Assembly (NCBI RefSeq): GCF_050870875.2
Contig: NZ_CP194041.2
Location: 4,836,001 to 4,900,000 of the forward strand
Length of the DNA stretch: 64,000 nucleotides
From: Agarivorans sp050870875
GTDB taxonomy: Bacteria; Pseudomonadota; Gammaproteobacteria; Enterobacterales; Celerinatantimonadaceae
Reading direction: 5' to 3'
A program made the position numbers and the translations under genes. Of this stretch, positions 53,242 through 62,771 are shown in pieces. Below the pieces are notes generated by a model. It did no database searches, was not told the origin of the DNA, and was given only the letters and a program-made list of their open reading frames with translations. The stretch's first letter is position 1. The number at the start of each line of letters is the position of its first letter.

Positions 53242-53722
53242 AACTTAAGCATTTCCGTTAAAAAGAGCGCATAAATAGGGTAAATTCGCATAAATGACGC
53301 GCTTTATTATTTGGTCATCTAAAAGCAAAGGCCGACTTTACACCAAACCCCCCCACAAATGCCCACAAACTCGGTAAGATATTTCAGTGTAGACTGTAAA
53401 GATAAGCTTCTACACCTCGATGACTTTTTGTTGACCTTAAGAGGGAAACGTCTCAACGATGGTTTTTTGAGCAACTCAATGCTAATGAAAGCAAATTTTG
53501 TGGAATACAAGGCTCAACAAGATCACCAAGAAGTGCCGCGTTAAGGGGCCACAAAGTCATTGCAGACAAGTAACTCCGACTTTTCTCTTTGGAAGGAAGC
53601 TTAAGCGATATTTGCTTAAAGAAGCAAACAAGCCAACTCTCAGCGTAATTTAAACTGGCTAGTTCGGTGCCAGCCGCGACCCACCGTCGCAGTAGTCGCT
53701 CAATGTAAGAGAATTATTCATT

Positions 53723-53812
53723 ATGGCACGCAAGCAAGGGATTGGGATTGCACCAGGGCATATTTTTTCCACCGACCATCGCTATGATCACTGTTTTCGC
53801 CTCAATGCTGGC
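53723..53812 (+). pseudogene. C-terminal scrap of a MocR/GntR-aminotransferase regulator
   Basis: Thirty codons reading ARKQGIGIAPGHIFSTDHRY then HCFRLNAG match the C-terminus of MocR-type PLP regulators. After that the conserved continuation shifts to another frame and soon stops. Nothing of the upstream 400 residues remains. The rest of the 960-base gap 53242-54205 shows no gene, only a small TTTGCTT/AAGCAAA hairpin at 53611-53628. Confidence 0.6.
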
Positions 53813-54205
53813 GCAGTGGTGTGCACAATCGCGGATAAGTGCCAAGTAAAAATGTGTAAGACGTTTCAGCTTATAGTGCTCGTCCTGAGTTCAAATACCC
53901 CTGAGGCTCACTACGCTGGAAAGTCCTTATAGACCAATAAGCACTGATCATGGGATGCACGGGCAGGGCGAGATCGCGAACATTTATCAATCAAATGTTG
54001 ACTAATTATCAAACGAGAGCTGGTTACTAAACAGTCGCTTTAATTGTGCTGTTTTCGAAACCTGGTTGGTTTGAAATCAAACTGTATGCAAAATGAACAC
54101 TCACGCTCTCACTCTGGATGCACGGGGAAGACCTCATTTTATTTAAACAAAGTATCTGCAGCATCAAGGCAATGGTATTTTCCGCTCAAGTATCTTGTTT
54201 GATTG

Positions 54206-54784
54206 CTATTTTAAAATCCCCTCTTCCACGGCTTGATTGAGTTTCTTTTCGAGTAATGACCAAAGCGACTGACTCCCTTCGGCAATTCGGCGATTCACAG
54301 CGAAAACTTTTTCTTTAGGGACCTTATTTTCTTTCCAACTATGTCCGTCACCGTGTAAGTTATGAAGCAGCGGTGGCACACGATCAATTGCTTTCGCAAA
54401 TTTAGAATCGGCGGTTTCCCCAGCTTCAAATTCAAGCCATAAAGATAAATATTGTTCCGCTTGTCCTTCAGGAAGCAAAGCAAAAATGCGCGCCAAACCC
54501 GCTTGTTCTTTCTTTTTGAGTTCTGGCGTTTCACTTGCGTAAATAATGGTGTCACCGGCATCTACTTCACCCAAATCATGGATCAATAGCATCTTGATAA
54601 CACGATCGATATTCACAGGCTGATTCGCAGAATCTTTCAGCATTAAAGCCGCAAGACAAACATGCCAAGAATGTTCAGCTGAGTTTTCATATCGATCAAG
54701 ACCAACGGGGCGTGTTTTTCGATGTACATCTTTTAACTTTTCAATTTCGACAATGAAGTCCAGTACTTTTTGAATATCACTCAT
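54206..54784 (-). CDS. HD-domain phosphohydrolase (YfbR/HDDC2-like)
   Basis: 192 residues with an HD domain: ENSAEHSWHVCLAA (first His), MLLIHDLGEVDAGD (His-Asp pair) and a later Asp in AKAIDRVPPLLHN. Relatives are 5'-deoxynucleotidases or similar nucleotide phosphohydrolases needing a divalent metal. The specific substrate is not certain. Its ATG follows a GGAG. It stands alone between gaps. Confidence 0.82.
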   Translation of the reverse strand: MSDIQKVLDFIVEIEKLKDVHRKTRPVGLDRYENSAEHSWHVCLAALMLKDSANQPVNIDRVIKMLLIHDLGEVDAGDTIIYASETPELKKKEQAGLARIFALLPEGQAEQYLSLWLEFEAGETADSKFAKAIDRVPPLLHNLHGDGHSWKENKVPKEKVFAVNRRIAEGSQSLWSLLEKKLNQAVEEGILK

Positions 54785-54951
54785 CTCATACTCCGGGAAG
54801 GAAAATCTAAAGCCGTGTTCTCGTAACTATTCATGACGCGACGGGGACCATATGCTGCGAAATAACGGGGAAGCGTATATCAAGGCCTTAGCTTGCTTAA
54901 ATAAAGTGTCTGCTGAATCGAAAGAACAACACAGCCCGCGAAGCCTCTTAC

Positions 54952-55740
54952 TTAGCTTTCAATAGTGCGTAATGTTGAGACTTGGACTGTCACATCTAAT
55001 TGAGCCTGTTTTAGGAGTTCTTTAACTTTTAAAAAATCGTCTTTAGAGGCGGATGGATGCAACCTTATCTGCTTGATTATTCGGTTCAAGTCATAGGCTA
55101 TTACATAACCATCGCCCTTTGCTTTGATGACGCAGTGGCTTTGCTGCTTCCCTTGTTCACTCATACAGCACGTGAATAAGTCGTTCTCATATGATGGTTT
55201 GCCATCTGCGTATACAGTCCCAAATTGCTCTCGATCAAATCCAGTCAGCTTAGAATACCGATTCATATCAACAACTAACCTGAACTCTTTTTCATGCCGA
55301 TATTTTTCTTCTTTAAACTTTAGAGGTTCATTTATTGCAATTGATTTTTTCTGATCGCTATATGCTATCTCATAAAAACTTGAAGCATTTGTAATAGGTT
55401 CCGGTAGCAAACGAATAAGAAGCAGCTCGTCGCTAATGAGAGCAACGCCATCAGAACCATATTCATTCCACATTTCTGCTGTTTCAGTTACACCGGCGTA
55501 CCAAGATGAAAGATAGTTATCTTTTCTATTTAGCTGCATTAGGTTTTCATTCAGGTCGTCGAGGCGACTAAAAAGATCTTGGTTAATATCCCCCATTCTA
55601 TGTTTCACTGCTTTAGTGATTGTCGAGCTATCATATAGACCTTCTTTGGGATCACTTTGACCAGCAGCAGACCCAATATACAAACCATAATCGGAGAGCA
55701 ACCACTCAAATTTTTCTTTGCTGAGATATCGAATTAACAC
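54952..55740 (-). CDS. DUF2971-like protein
   Basis: 262 residues. Contains SSWYAGVTETAEMWNEYG followed by DGVALIS and a later RHEKEFRLV, the pattern of DUF2971, a family of unknown function often found near mobile or defence genes. No membrane segment or signal peptide. The frame starts with ATG near the conserved N-terminus (RYLSKEKFEWLL). No partner gene is adjacent. Confidence 0.6.
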   Translation of the reverse strand: MLIRYLSKEKFEWLLSDYGLYIGSAAGQSDPKEGLYDSSTITKAVKHRMGDINQDLFSRLDDLNENLMQLNRKDNYLSSWYAGVTETAEMWNEYGSDGVALISDELLLIRLLPEPITNASSFYEIAYSDQKKSIAINEPLKFKEEKYRHEKEFRLVVDMNRYSKLTGFDREQFGTVYADGKPSYENDLFTCCMSEQGKQQSHCVIKAKGDGYVIAYDLNRIIKQIRLHPSASKDDFLKVKELLKQAQLDVTVQVSTLRTIES

Positions 55741-55892
55741 GCAGTGTTTCCTTAGAAATTAACGTCCACTTAAGCAGACAAAAATGCTTGGCAATCATTG
55801 TGGAGTGAAGCAAAACGTTATTTTAAATAATGAAACGCCATCATCGAACAATGAGCGACAGCCAAAGATTTACCTCCCTTTGAACACTCTCG

Positions 55893-56243
55893 CTAGGTTC
55901 TGCGACGCGCCAATTGAACCGTCGATATAACAAATATGACAGGAAGCAACCACATTGCGATCACCGCTAACAACGCTACCGGCTTAAAAATAACCAAAAA
56001 CGGCATGTATAAATGATACCAAGGGAAATTTAGAGCCAGTGCAAATAGCTTAAAGCCGACAAACCCTTGGCATTCGAAGCCAATAAGCATCGCGTCATAG
56101 GCATAACATCCGACATATTCGGTAGTCTTCACGCCATATTCAACAAAACCCAGTATCGCCAAGTCTAACGCAAATAAACCAGCAACAATAATCATGTAGA
56201 TTGAAGCTATTTTTTGAAGTCGCTTCCAATATATAGTTTTCAA
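55893..56243 (-). CDS. Small hypothetical membrane protein
   Basis: 116 residues with three hydrophobic segments (about 12-32, 65-85 and 90-110) and a short basic C-terminus ARRRT. No family recognised. The gene follows the RidA pseudogene on the same strand. Low G+C relative to the core. Confidence 0.5.
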   Translation of the reverse strand: MKTIYWKRLQKIASIYMIIVAGLFALDLAILGFVEYGVKTTEYVGCYAYDAMLIGFECQGFVGFKLFALALNFPWYHLYMPFLVIFKPVALLAVIAMWLLPVIFVISTVQLARRRT

Positions 56244-56320
56244 TTAAGTCCCTAACGTAAATTAAAACCGAAAATACCAAACATGACACATCACTGTTAA
56301 GCATCTTTTTATGTTCTTAT

Positions 56321-56677
56321 CTACAGCGCTACGACGGCCGCTACTTCTATTTGTAAGTCGGGATGAATTAACCCACAAGAGAACAGGCAGATAACCTTCA
56401 TAGAAGTGACATCGTTGTTCTCGAATTGAGGGTAACAAGCTAATTTGCGAACCAGGATGGTGAGTTTTACTCAATCAATTTTTGACCGCCGTTCATACTC
56501 AAGGATCGCTGACTCCTGACCAAGAATGTCCGAACGTTGCCCACTCATATCAAATGATTGATCCTTAGTTCCATAAATACTAAGCCCCGATATATAAAAC
56601 GTTTTATTATGTTTAGTCGCATCAACATAAGGGCCTACAACTTGAGGTAAACCTTGGTCATTAACCCTTTCAACCAC
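56321..56677 (-). pseudogene. RidA/YjgF-family protein, broken by a stop and frameshifts
   Basis: A GTG at 56677 with a perfect AGGAGG site opens a RidA-like frame (LPQVVGPYVDATKH, KTFYISGLSIYG). A TGA after SKID interrupts it; the same frame resumes VKLTILV, and the conserved C-terminus GLIHPDLQIEVAAVVAL is in that frame too. The middle part (LLPSIREQRCHFYEGYLP) is found in another frame. So there are at least one nonsense change and two compensating frameshifts. RidA proteins hydrolyse reactive imines; this copy is dead. Confidence 0.75.
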
Positions 56678-56813
56678 TGAATGCCTCCTTAGCACATGAT
56701 GCATCTATTCAACAAATCGACTGATAATCACTTGATAATTTAATGCAGTAGATATGCCGCTAACTCGTTATACCGACCGCTATTGGTAAAATTCATCTCA
56801 TTTTATTGCCTTG

Positions 56814-57995
56814 TTATGAGTATTTTTCAATAACCAGCGATGCCTGTTTGCTGTTGTTGGCATTCATAAAGCAAAACCCAATCGCTGCAAATATAGAAAT
56901 AGCGATCACACTGAACCAAGTAAAACGATAACCATAATTATCAATTAAATAGCCGATCACAATAAAACTTGGCATCAACAAAACATTTCTGAGCGTCACA
57001 AGTACCCCCTGAATTCTCCCCCGGTGACTAGATGGAGAGTTATTCGCGAGATATACCCCTTCTTTCGTCGACAGCAAAACTTCTCCGGCGGATAAAAATA
57101 ACCACGCTAAAAAGTGTATCGGAATTGTTGGATACAACATGACAAGCAAATACCCGAATGCAAACATTAAACCTGCATATGCCAAGCTAATTGTTTCTGT
57201 CTTACTGGAAGTTAATTTCATTAATAGCGGGGTAATAAGTACAACCAATACACACGCATAAGTCATTAACTGTCCAAATAAAACGGGGCCCGTTTCTCCA
57301 AAAATATGACTCAAATATAATGGGCTTGCCATCGTCATTTGGTTAAGTGAGTAACACAGCAGACCGCAAAGAAAGGTGAAAAATAATAGTCGTGGTCTTG
57401 CTTGCAGAACGGTCCAAACTGAGCCCGAAACCGCTTGCTCTAACTCACTTTCGTTTGTCGCTTCCGTTTCTGGTTGCACTTGAATAAAAATGGCAATAAT
57501 CAAAACGCCAAATAATGCAGCCAAACCATTACCAAAAAATATCCACTCAGTATGCTTCCAGAATAAGTACCCTGCGATGATAGGGCCTAAAGCAGAGCCA
57601 AAATTATATGCAAGGTAGCTCAGTGACATCACCGCATCACGATTCTTAACATGAGAAAGGTCGGCAACCAAAGCGTTACTGGCTGGTAATGCCAAGCCAA
57701 TAAAGAAGTAAGCACCGCACAAAAATGCAGGGACTAAAACGGGAGAATCAGAAACGAAACCACAGTAAATAAGTAGCAGAGCCCCTATCAACTCACCGAC
57801 AACCATGACCCGTTTATGACCCAGGATATCTGATAACTTCCCACCTAAAAAGCTACCCAAAAGATAAGTTCCTGTAACACCCATCGCAAGGGAGCCTGCG
57901 ACTGTGACTGAATAACCTAGCTTGTCAGTGAGTAGTAAGACTAAAAACGGAATAATGAAATTACCCATTCCTAGAATCATCCTCGCTATCGCCAA
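56814..57995 (-). CDS. Major facilitator superfamily transporter (start unclear)
   Basis: 393 residues from a TTG at 57995, about eleven membrane helices with the MFS loop motif GGKLSDILGHKR. MFS conservation continues upstream in frame (GLPKNIYYLAIARM), back to a stop at about 58078, but no ATG/GTG/TTG start is found there. Either the real start is unusual, or the 5' end is damaged. Substrate unknown; drug or metabolite efflux is typical. Same strand as the SDR gene. Confidence 0.65.
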   Translation of the reverse strand: MAIARMILGMGNFIIPFLVLLLTDKLGYSVTVAGSLAMGVTGTYLLGSFLGGKLSDILGHKRVMVVGELIGALLLIYCGFVSDSPVLVPAFLCGAYFFIGLALPASNALVADLSHVKNRDAVMSLSYLAYNFGSALGPIIAGYLFWKHTEWIFFGNGLAALFGVLIIAIFIQVQPETEATNESELEQAVSGSVWTVLQARPRLLFFTFLCGLLCYSLNQMTMASPLYLSHIFGETGPVLFGQLMTYACVLVVLITPLLMKLTSSKTETISLAYAGLMFAFGYLLVMLYPTIPIHFLAWLFLSAGEVLLSTKEGVYLANNSPSSHRGRIQGVLVTLRNVLLMPSFIVIGYLIDNYGYRFTWFSVIAISIFAAIGFCFMNANNSKQASLVIEKYS

Positions 57996-58198
57996 GTAAT
58001 ATATATTTTTCGGTAAACCGCGATAAATCGATATCGCAGATAAAAACTTGTGAATGACAAAACCCTCAATGAATTGAATTTACCTGAAGAAGTGAGCGCC
58101 GCTAGCGTCGAAGCGAAATCATTGAACCAAAAACATAAAACCCAAGCTTGAACAGAGACACCAAGCCTTAGAAATCACTCTTAATGTTTGATTATTGG

Positions 58199-58936
58199 CT
58201 ATCTCCCACCAGCCAAATCGATAAAAGAACCGGTAACATAAGAAGCTTCATCAGATAGTAACCAGACAATTGCATTGGCGACTTCATCAGGGGTGCCACC
58301 CCGTTGCAAAGGAATCTGGGGAGACAAACGCTCAACTCTATTTGGCTCACCGCCATCGGCATGCATGTCGGTATAGATAAAACCAGGTCTTACCGAATTA
58401 ACTCGGATCCCCTTTGGAGCTAGTTCCAATGAAAGACCTTTAGTCAAAGAATCCATTGCACCTTTCGATGTCGCATAATCGACGTACTCAAATGGAGCGC
58501 CACTTCGAGAAGCGGCAGATGAAACATTAACGATAGAGCCTGTCGCTATAGGGTCTATGCGCCTAATAAACTCACGAGAACAAAGAAAGCAGCTAGTCAC
58601 ATTAGACATCATCACTTTATTGAATCGTTCTAGATCAATCTCAGAGAAAGTCATTTGCGAAAACAAAACGCCTGCGTTATTGACTAAATGAGTCACAGGG
58701 CCAAACGCTTTCTCCGTTGCGTCAAATAAAGAGATGACATCACTTTCATTGGAAACATCCGCTTGAAACGAAAATGCTGAACCACCTAACTCTCTTATTT
58801 CACAAACCACTGCTTCCGCAGCTTGAGCATTTGCAAGATAGTTTACACAAACTTGATATCCTTTTGCGGCCAATAACTTTGAGGTAGCCGCTCCAATTCC
58901 TCGACCACCGCCAGTGACAATGACAACTTTATTCAT
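58199..58936 (-). CDS. Short-chain dehydrogenase/reductase (YgfF-like)
   Basis: 245 residues with the SDR signature VTGGGRGIGAATS (NAD(P) binding), NNAG at about 90, the catalytic Ser of VNVSSAASRSG and YxxxK as YATSK near 155. Complete enzyme of the classical SDR type resembling E. coli YgfF; substrate unknown. A TAAGGAG site precedes the ATG. MFS and RidA-type genes on the same strand suggest a small metabolic cluster that has partly decayed. Confidence 0.88.
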   Translation of the reverse strand: MNKVVIVTGGGRGIGAATSKLLAAKGYQVCVNYLANAQAAEAVVCEIRELGGSAFSFQADVSNESDVISLFDATEKAFGPVTHLVNNAGVLFSQMTFSEIDLERFNKVMMSNVTSCFLCSREFIRRIDPIATGSIVNVSSAASRSGAPFEYVDYATSKGAMDSLTKGLSLELAPKGIRVNSVRPGFIYTDMHADGGEPNRVERLSPQIPLQRGGTPDEVANAIVWLLSDEASYVTGSFIDLAGGR

Positions 58937-59258
58937 GCAAATACTCCTTATGAATTTTTACGCTCTGGTGTAGAGAATGCCCTCATCATCCATCGGAAAT
59001 TTCATAAAGTAAATACGCTAGCTTGGTTTGATTAAGTAAATATCGCCAAAAAAAATCCTATTAACCCTCTGGACTAAAGCACTCAGAATGCGCAAAATCC
59101 CCCGCGCCCAAAAATACTGCTTAAATATTGACCACCAAATAAAACTTTTTATTTCAGACTGTTACATGCACACTTTTGCTCAACTGGCGTATCAAAAGGT
59201 ATATCGCACAAAATCAAAACATTGAACAAGTGATAAAAACGGCCATTGAAAGCTGCAA
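58937..59258. other. Intergenic region without recognised gene
   Basis: About 320 AT-rich bases upstream of the SDR gene. It should contain the SDR promoter; no gene-like frame was supported on either strand. Confidence 0.35.
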
Positions 59259-59468
59259 TCAAGCGAGTTGGGGTGAGTGTTTCAATAGTTTATTCTTTTG
59301 TAAGGAGACCAAGGTGTCAGCTACGCGCTCGCCGCGCTCCAAACCGACAACCACAGCGCGACCCGGCCATACCCTTGTTGCCAACCCCCCATGCACTGCA
59401 CAGGCATTAGCCGAACGAGCTAGCCAAAAGGCGAACAGTATAAGGAGAATGGCAGGGCTTAACGCCAT
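59259..59468 (-). CDS. Small secreted protein (putative)
   Basis: 69 residues starting MALSPAILLILFAFWLARSA with a signal peptide ending near ANA; the mature part CAVHGGLATRVWPG is short and has one Cys and one His. GGGG lies before the ATG. Locally GC-richer than the neighbours. Could be a cassette gene, since an attC-like site lies 100 bases upstream, but no homologue is recognised and a longer ORF exists on the other strand. Confidence 0.4.
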   Translation of the reverse strand: MALSPAILLILFAFWLARSANACAVHGGLATRVWPGRAVVVGLERGERVADTLVSLQKNKLLKHSPQLA

Positions 59469-59567
59469 TCACCCCGTCTTAGCCAAACTCGCCTTGGGAA
59501 AACGAACAAGGCCTTGGGCTCGCCAGCATCAACAGCGTTATTTACTATAGAAAGGAGCATCGGGCTT

Positions 59568-59619
59568 GTTCAACACCCGAATAAGGTGGCGGCTACGCGA
59601 CACCTATTCTTATTTGTAT
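59568..59619 (-). repeat. attC-like site (leftmost)
   Basis: Read on the minus strand it ends GGTGTTGAAC, which fits the core GTTRRRY, and folds as GAATAGGTG / CACCTTATTC around a short loop; the other end (ATACAAATAAG) is a degraded TAACAA-type core. Short for attC, so only moderately certain. Confidence 0.4.
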
Positions 59620-59639
59620 GGATAATTATTAAGAAATAT

Positions 59640-59818
59640 GAGTAAAGTGAGACTCAGGCTTAAGCAGCAACTTAAGCTTCTATTTAATAGCTCGATATTC
59701 TTAAGGCTCCTTTCAAAGGCCGATAACAAACGTGAGCATTAAGTGGAACTCCAAGCACCACACTCGAATAGTCTACAGGGTCTAGAACCCGTATTACGCA
59801 ATATAGAGTCAGCTTATT
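59640..59818 (+). ncRNA. Candidate bridge-RNA region of the IS110 element
   Basis: In the IS110 group the recombinase uses a structured noncoding RNA encoded upstream of the transposase to recognise target and donor DNA. This 180-base leader is gene-free and contains small inverted repeats (AGACTCAGGCTTAAGC ... GCTTAAG-type). The RNA itself is inferred from family knowledge, not seen. Confidence 0.4.
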
Positions 59819-60769
59819 ATGAATACAGTAACAAATAAATGTATTAACGTCGGTGTCGATACAGGTAAAGAACAACTTGATGTTTATATTAGACCCCTCG
59901 ACATTTTCTTCACTGTCTCCAACGATGATAAAGGTATCAAGCAAGCCATAAAAATCATTCAAAAACACACGCCATTACGAGTCGTGATTGAAGCTACAGG
60001 TCGATTAGAAATGCCTTTTATTATAGCTTGTCACAATGCCAAACTACCGTATGTAATAGCCAACCCTGTTCATGTAAGACGTTTTGCAGGCGCTATCGGG
60101 CAGAGGGCTAAAACAGACAAACTTGACGCAAAACTTATCGCGCACTACGCCGAAGCTATAAAGCCCAATTTAACGACACTAAAGCCAGATTCTATGCGAC
60201 TCATGGCAGATTTAGTCATCCGAAGAAACCAGCTTCTTTCGATGCAAACAATGGAAAAAAATCGCATGAAAATTATGCCCTCGCAACTCATTCTGACGAT
60301 TAAACCTATTTTAACTGCGTTTAAAAATCAGATAGAGAAAATTGAAAGCAAGATTATCAAGCTAATTGAAAGTAACCCTGAGTATCAAGCCAAGAATGAG
60401 ATATTACAAAGCATGCCAGGAATAGGGAAAATTGCAGCGGCGTCTATCATTAGTAACCTTCCAGAGTTAGGGTTAATAACCAATAAACAAGCCTCATCTC
60501 TCGTCGGAGTGGCCCCAATGAACCGAGAAAGTGGCCGCTATAAAGGGCTCAGAAAAATTCAAGGGGGACGAGCTCAAGTAAGAACCGTGTTATACATGGC
60601 CATGATGTCAGCCATCCAATGTAACCCCATTTTTAAGAGCACATATCAGAGGCTTTTAGCTGAAGGGAAACCTAAAAAAGTAGCCATCATTGCATGCCTA
60701 AGAAAGATGGTAACCATCCTAAACTCAATGCTACGAGATGGCGCCTTATGGGATGCAAAAATAATTTAA
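59819..60769 (+). CDS. IS110-family transposase (DEDD recombinase)
   Basis: 316 residues. The N-terminal RuvC-like DEDD domain shows VGVDTGKEQLDVYI, VIEATGR and KTDKLDAKLIAHYA; the C-terminal Transposase_20 domain has MPGIGKIAAASI and LVGVAPMNRESG with the catalytic Ser region. All four acidic positions appear present, so the enzyme is probably active. The ATG at 59819 is the first. Confidence 0.9.
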   Translation: MNTVTNKCINVGVDTGKEQLDVYIRPLDIFFTVSNDDKGIKQAIKIIQKHTPLRVVIEATGRLEMPFIIACHNAKLPYVIANPVHVRRFAGAIGQRAKTDKLDAKLIAHYAEAIKPNLTTLKPDSMRLMADLVIRRNQLLSMQTMEKNRMKIMPSQLILTIKPILTAFKNQIEKIESKIIKLIESNPEYQAKNEILQSMPGIGKIAAASIISNLPELGLITNKQASSLVGVAPMNRESGRYKGLRKIQGGRAQVRTVLYMAMMSAIQCNPIFKSTYQRLLAEGKPKKVAIIACLRKMVTILNSMLRDGALWDAKII

Positions 60770-60780
60770 TCTAACTTATT

Positions 60781-60801
60781 GACACCATAGTCGTTTGTTA
60801 T
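60781..60801 (-). repeat. attC remnant after the DUF3465 cassette gene
   Basis: On the minus strand TATAACAAACGACTATGG follows 5 bases after the DUF3465 stop codon. TAACAAACG is the usual start of Vibrio-type attC sites. The rest of the site is replaced by the IS110 element. Confidence 0.5.
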
Positions 60802-60805
60802 AAAG

Positions 60806-61201
60806 CTATTTATACGTACTGCCATTATGCTTTAACCAACCGTCAACATGACGACCATTAGGGTCATAATGAGTCCAGTGAACTACACCACCTTTTTCAT
60901 TCCATTCATATTCACCATAAAATTGAACCTGATCACCTTTAGATATTGAATCGATTCTGGGAGCAAGATCAATGTTATGAGCAATTAGAATCGTTTGGCC
61001 TGATGGCAACTTTAGAATAAATTTTTGATGACGCGAACCTTCATTATCATCTTTTAATATACGAATTACCGTCCCACTTCCTTTAACCTGTACATCGCTT
61101 TGATGGTTTTCATAGGCTGATTTTACTGACGCAGCTTCAACAAGATTAATAGATTGCAGTAAAACAAATACGACAAATATGGATTTAAATAATTTACGCA
61201 T
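60806..61201 (-). CDS. DUF3465 family secreted protein
   Basis: 131 residues: signal peptide MRKLFKSIFVVFVLLQSINL ending near VEA, then the DUF3465 domain (GTVIRILKDDNEGSRHQKF, LIAHNIDLAPRI, YEWNEKGGVVHWTHYDPNGR). OB-fold-like periplasmic protein of unknown role, common in marine gammaproteobacteria. GAAGG lies 8 bases before ATG 61201. An IS1111-type element ends about 32 bases upstream, so its native promoter is displaced; as a cassette gene it may depend on outside promoters. Confidence 0.85.
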   Translation of the reverse strand: MRKLFKSIFVVFVLLQSINLVEAASVKSAYENHQSDVQVKGSGTVIRILKDDNEGSRHQKFILKLPSGQTILIAHNIDLAPRIDSISKGDQVQFYGEYEWNEKGGVVHWTHYDPNGRHVDGWLKHNGSTYK

Positions 61202-61325
61202 ATGCCAAACCTTCCCCAGCTTTATAGACATAATGACCCCCACGAGGTGCTAGCCTCCATTGTCGAGGGTTAGCGCGAAGCCAGAGCCATACTTAGTGTG
61301 TTAACAACTAAAGCTGGAGGCTAGC

Positions 61326-62480
61326 ATGAATAACGATAACATAATTTTTATTGGCTTAGATACGCATAAGTCCTTTATACAAGTGGCTGTATTACAAGAA
61401 CATCGTGGGGCTAAACCTGAGCACTTAGGCCGGATTAAATCGAACAAATCGGCGCTCATCAAACTGGCTCAACAACTGCAATCCAAGTATCCAAAAGCTA
61501 CGTTACATTTCGTCTACGAAGCAGGACCTTGTGGATATTGGACCTATCGCCTGCTCACAAGTCTTGGGCATTGCTGTTACGTCGTTGCGCCATCACTTAT
61601 CCCTAAAAAACCTGGAGATAGAATTAAGACTGACATGCGTGATGCAGCCAAGCTTGCAAAACACTTCAAGGCAGAAGAACTCACTCCTATCTATGTTCCT
61701 GAAGCAGAAGACGAGGCGATACGCGACTTATCCAGAGCCAGAGAAACTGCAATGAAAGATTTAAAAGATGCAAAGTTTCAGCTCAAAGGATTCTTACTAC
61801 GCAACAACATACAAGCCAAGGTGAAAGACAATTGGTCGAAACAACACCTTCGTTGGTTAACCGAGCTTATATTGCCACACCATAGCCAACAGAGCGTCTT
61901 ACAAGAAATGATCATGACTATCAGCGAGAGAATTCAACGCTTACAACGTCTCGACAATGAGCTGCTCCATCAAGTTAAAAATTGGCGATACTATCCCGTT
62001 GTGAAAGCGATTCAAGCCATGCGCGGGGTTCGTCTACTCGTCGCATTAGGAACCATCGCAGAACTTGGAGACTTGAGACGATTCGATCACCCAAGAAAAT
62101 TGATGGCTTACCTCGGTTTAGTGCCGAGTGAAAACTCAAGTGGAAATAAAACACGACGAGGCAGTCTAACCAAATGTGGGAATGGTCGAGCAAGACGCCT
62201 GCTCATTGAAGGCGCTCATTCCTATAAACACAAAGCTAATATTTCTACTGAATTACAACGGCGACAAGAAGGGCTACCTAAAGAAGTTGTCGATATTGCT
62301 TGGCACGCACAACAACGATTATGTCGTCGTTATCAACGTTTACTCCAACAAGGAAAGCACCGAAACATTGTTGTGGCAGCAATAGCTCGAGAAATGATCG
62401 CGTATATCTGGACAATCGCCAGAGAGGTCGTTGTGAGTATCGTTGACCCTAGAACACGTATCTCGAGATTGCCCGCATGA
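61326..62480 (+). CDS. IS110/IS1111-family transposase
   Basis: 384 residues. DEDD domain: IGLDTHKSFIQVAV, FVYEAGPCGYW, KTDMRDAAKLAKHF. C-terminal Transposase_20: MRGVRLLVALGTIAELGD and AYLGLVPSENSSGNKTRRGS. Much diverged from the other IS110 transposase at 59819, so the two elements arrived independently. The hairpin formed by the subterminal repeat ends right at its ATG and may affect translation. Confidence 0.9.
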   Translation: MNNDNIIFIGLDTHKSFIQVAVLQEHRGAKPEHLGRIKSNKSALIKLAQQLQSKYPKATLHFVYEAGPCGYWTYRLLTSLGHCCYVVAPSLIPKKPGDRIKTDMRDAAKLAKHFKAEELTPIYVPEAEDEAIRDLSRARETAMKDLKDAKFQLKGFLLRNNIQAKVKDNWSKQHLRWLTELILPHHSQQSVLQEMIMTISERIQRLQRLDNELLHQVKNWRYYPVVKAIQAMRGVRLLVALGTIAELGDLRRFDHPRKLMAYLGLVPSENSSGNKTRRGSLTKCGNGRARRLLIEGAHSYKHKANISTELQRRQEGLPKEVVDIAWHAQQRLCRRYQRLLQQGKHRNIVVAAIAREMIAYIWTIAREVVVSIVDPRTRISRLPA

Positions 62481-62771
62481 GCCAAGAATTAGTGTTATCG
62501 CATTGGATGAAGCATCGGGTGTGGCACAACCACCGACGGCGTTAGGATGGCAGTAAAGCGCAGGCTTTATTGAACCTCGAGCATAGACTGAAGCCAGGTG
62601 CCACGACGAAATAAGTAAGGTTGGCTCTACTCATCAAATAGTGAGTAATCCACGCATATCAGCATGAGAACCAACGAAGTTACTTGCTTCATCTATGCGG
62701 TAACACTATACCCAAAACAAGTAGTAGGCTCTCAAATGTAAGAGTCGAAATTTCTGCGCTTTATATTGACT
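62481..62771 (+). ncRNA. Candidate bridge-RNA region of the IS1111-type element
   Basis: About 290 gene-free bases between the transposase stop and the right inverted repeat. In IS1111-type elements the bridge RNA is expected at this end. No structure was proven; the assignment follows family knowledge. Confidence 0.35.

Larger units (their letters stand above)
59640..60785 (+). mobile_element. IS110-family insertion sequence (boundaries approximate)
   Basis: About 1.1 kb: a noncoding left part of about 180 bases and the transposase gene. IS110 elements lack long terminal repeats, so the exact ends cannot be set by eye. The right edge falls inside the remnant of an attC site (TAACAAACG at 60791-60800 on the minus strand). 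Confidence 0.65.

Noticed and set aside
53359..53544. 61-codon ORF upstream of the MocR scrap
   Set aside because: No start signal and no recognisable family.
59176..59550. 124-codon plus-strand ORF
   Set aside because: Composition changes abruptly along it and it opposes a signal-peptide gene; not convincing as protein.
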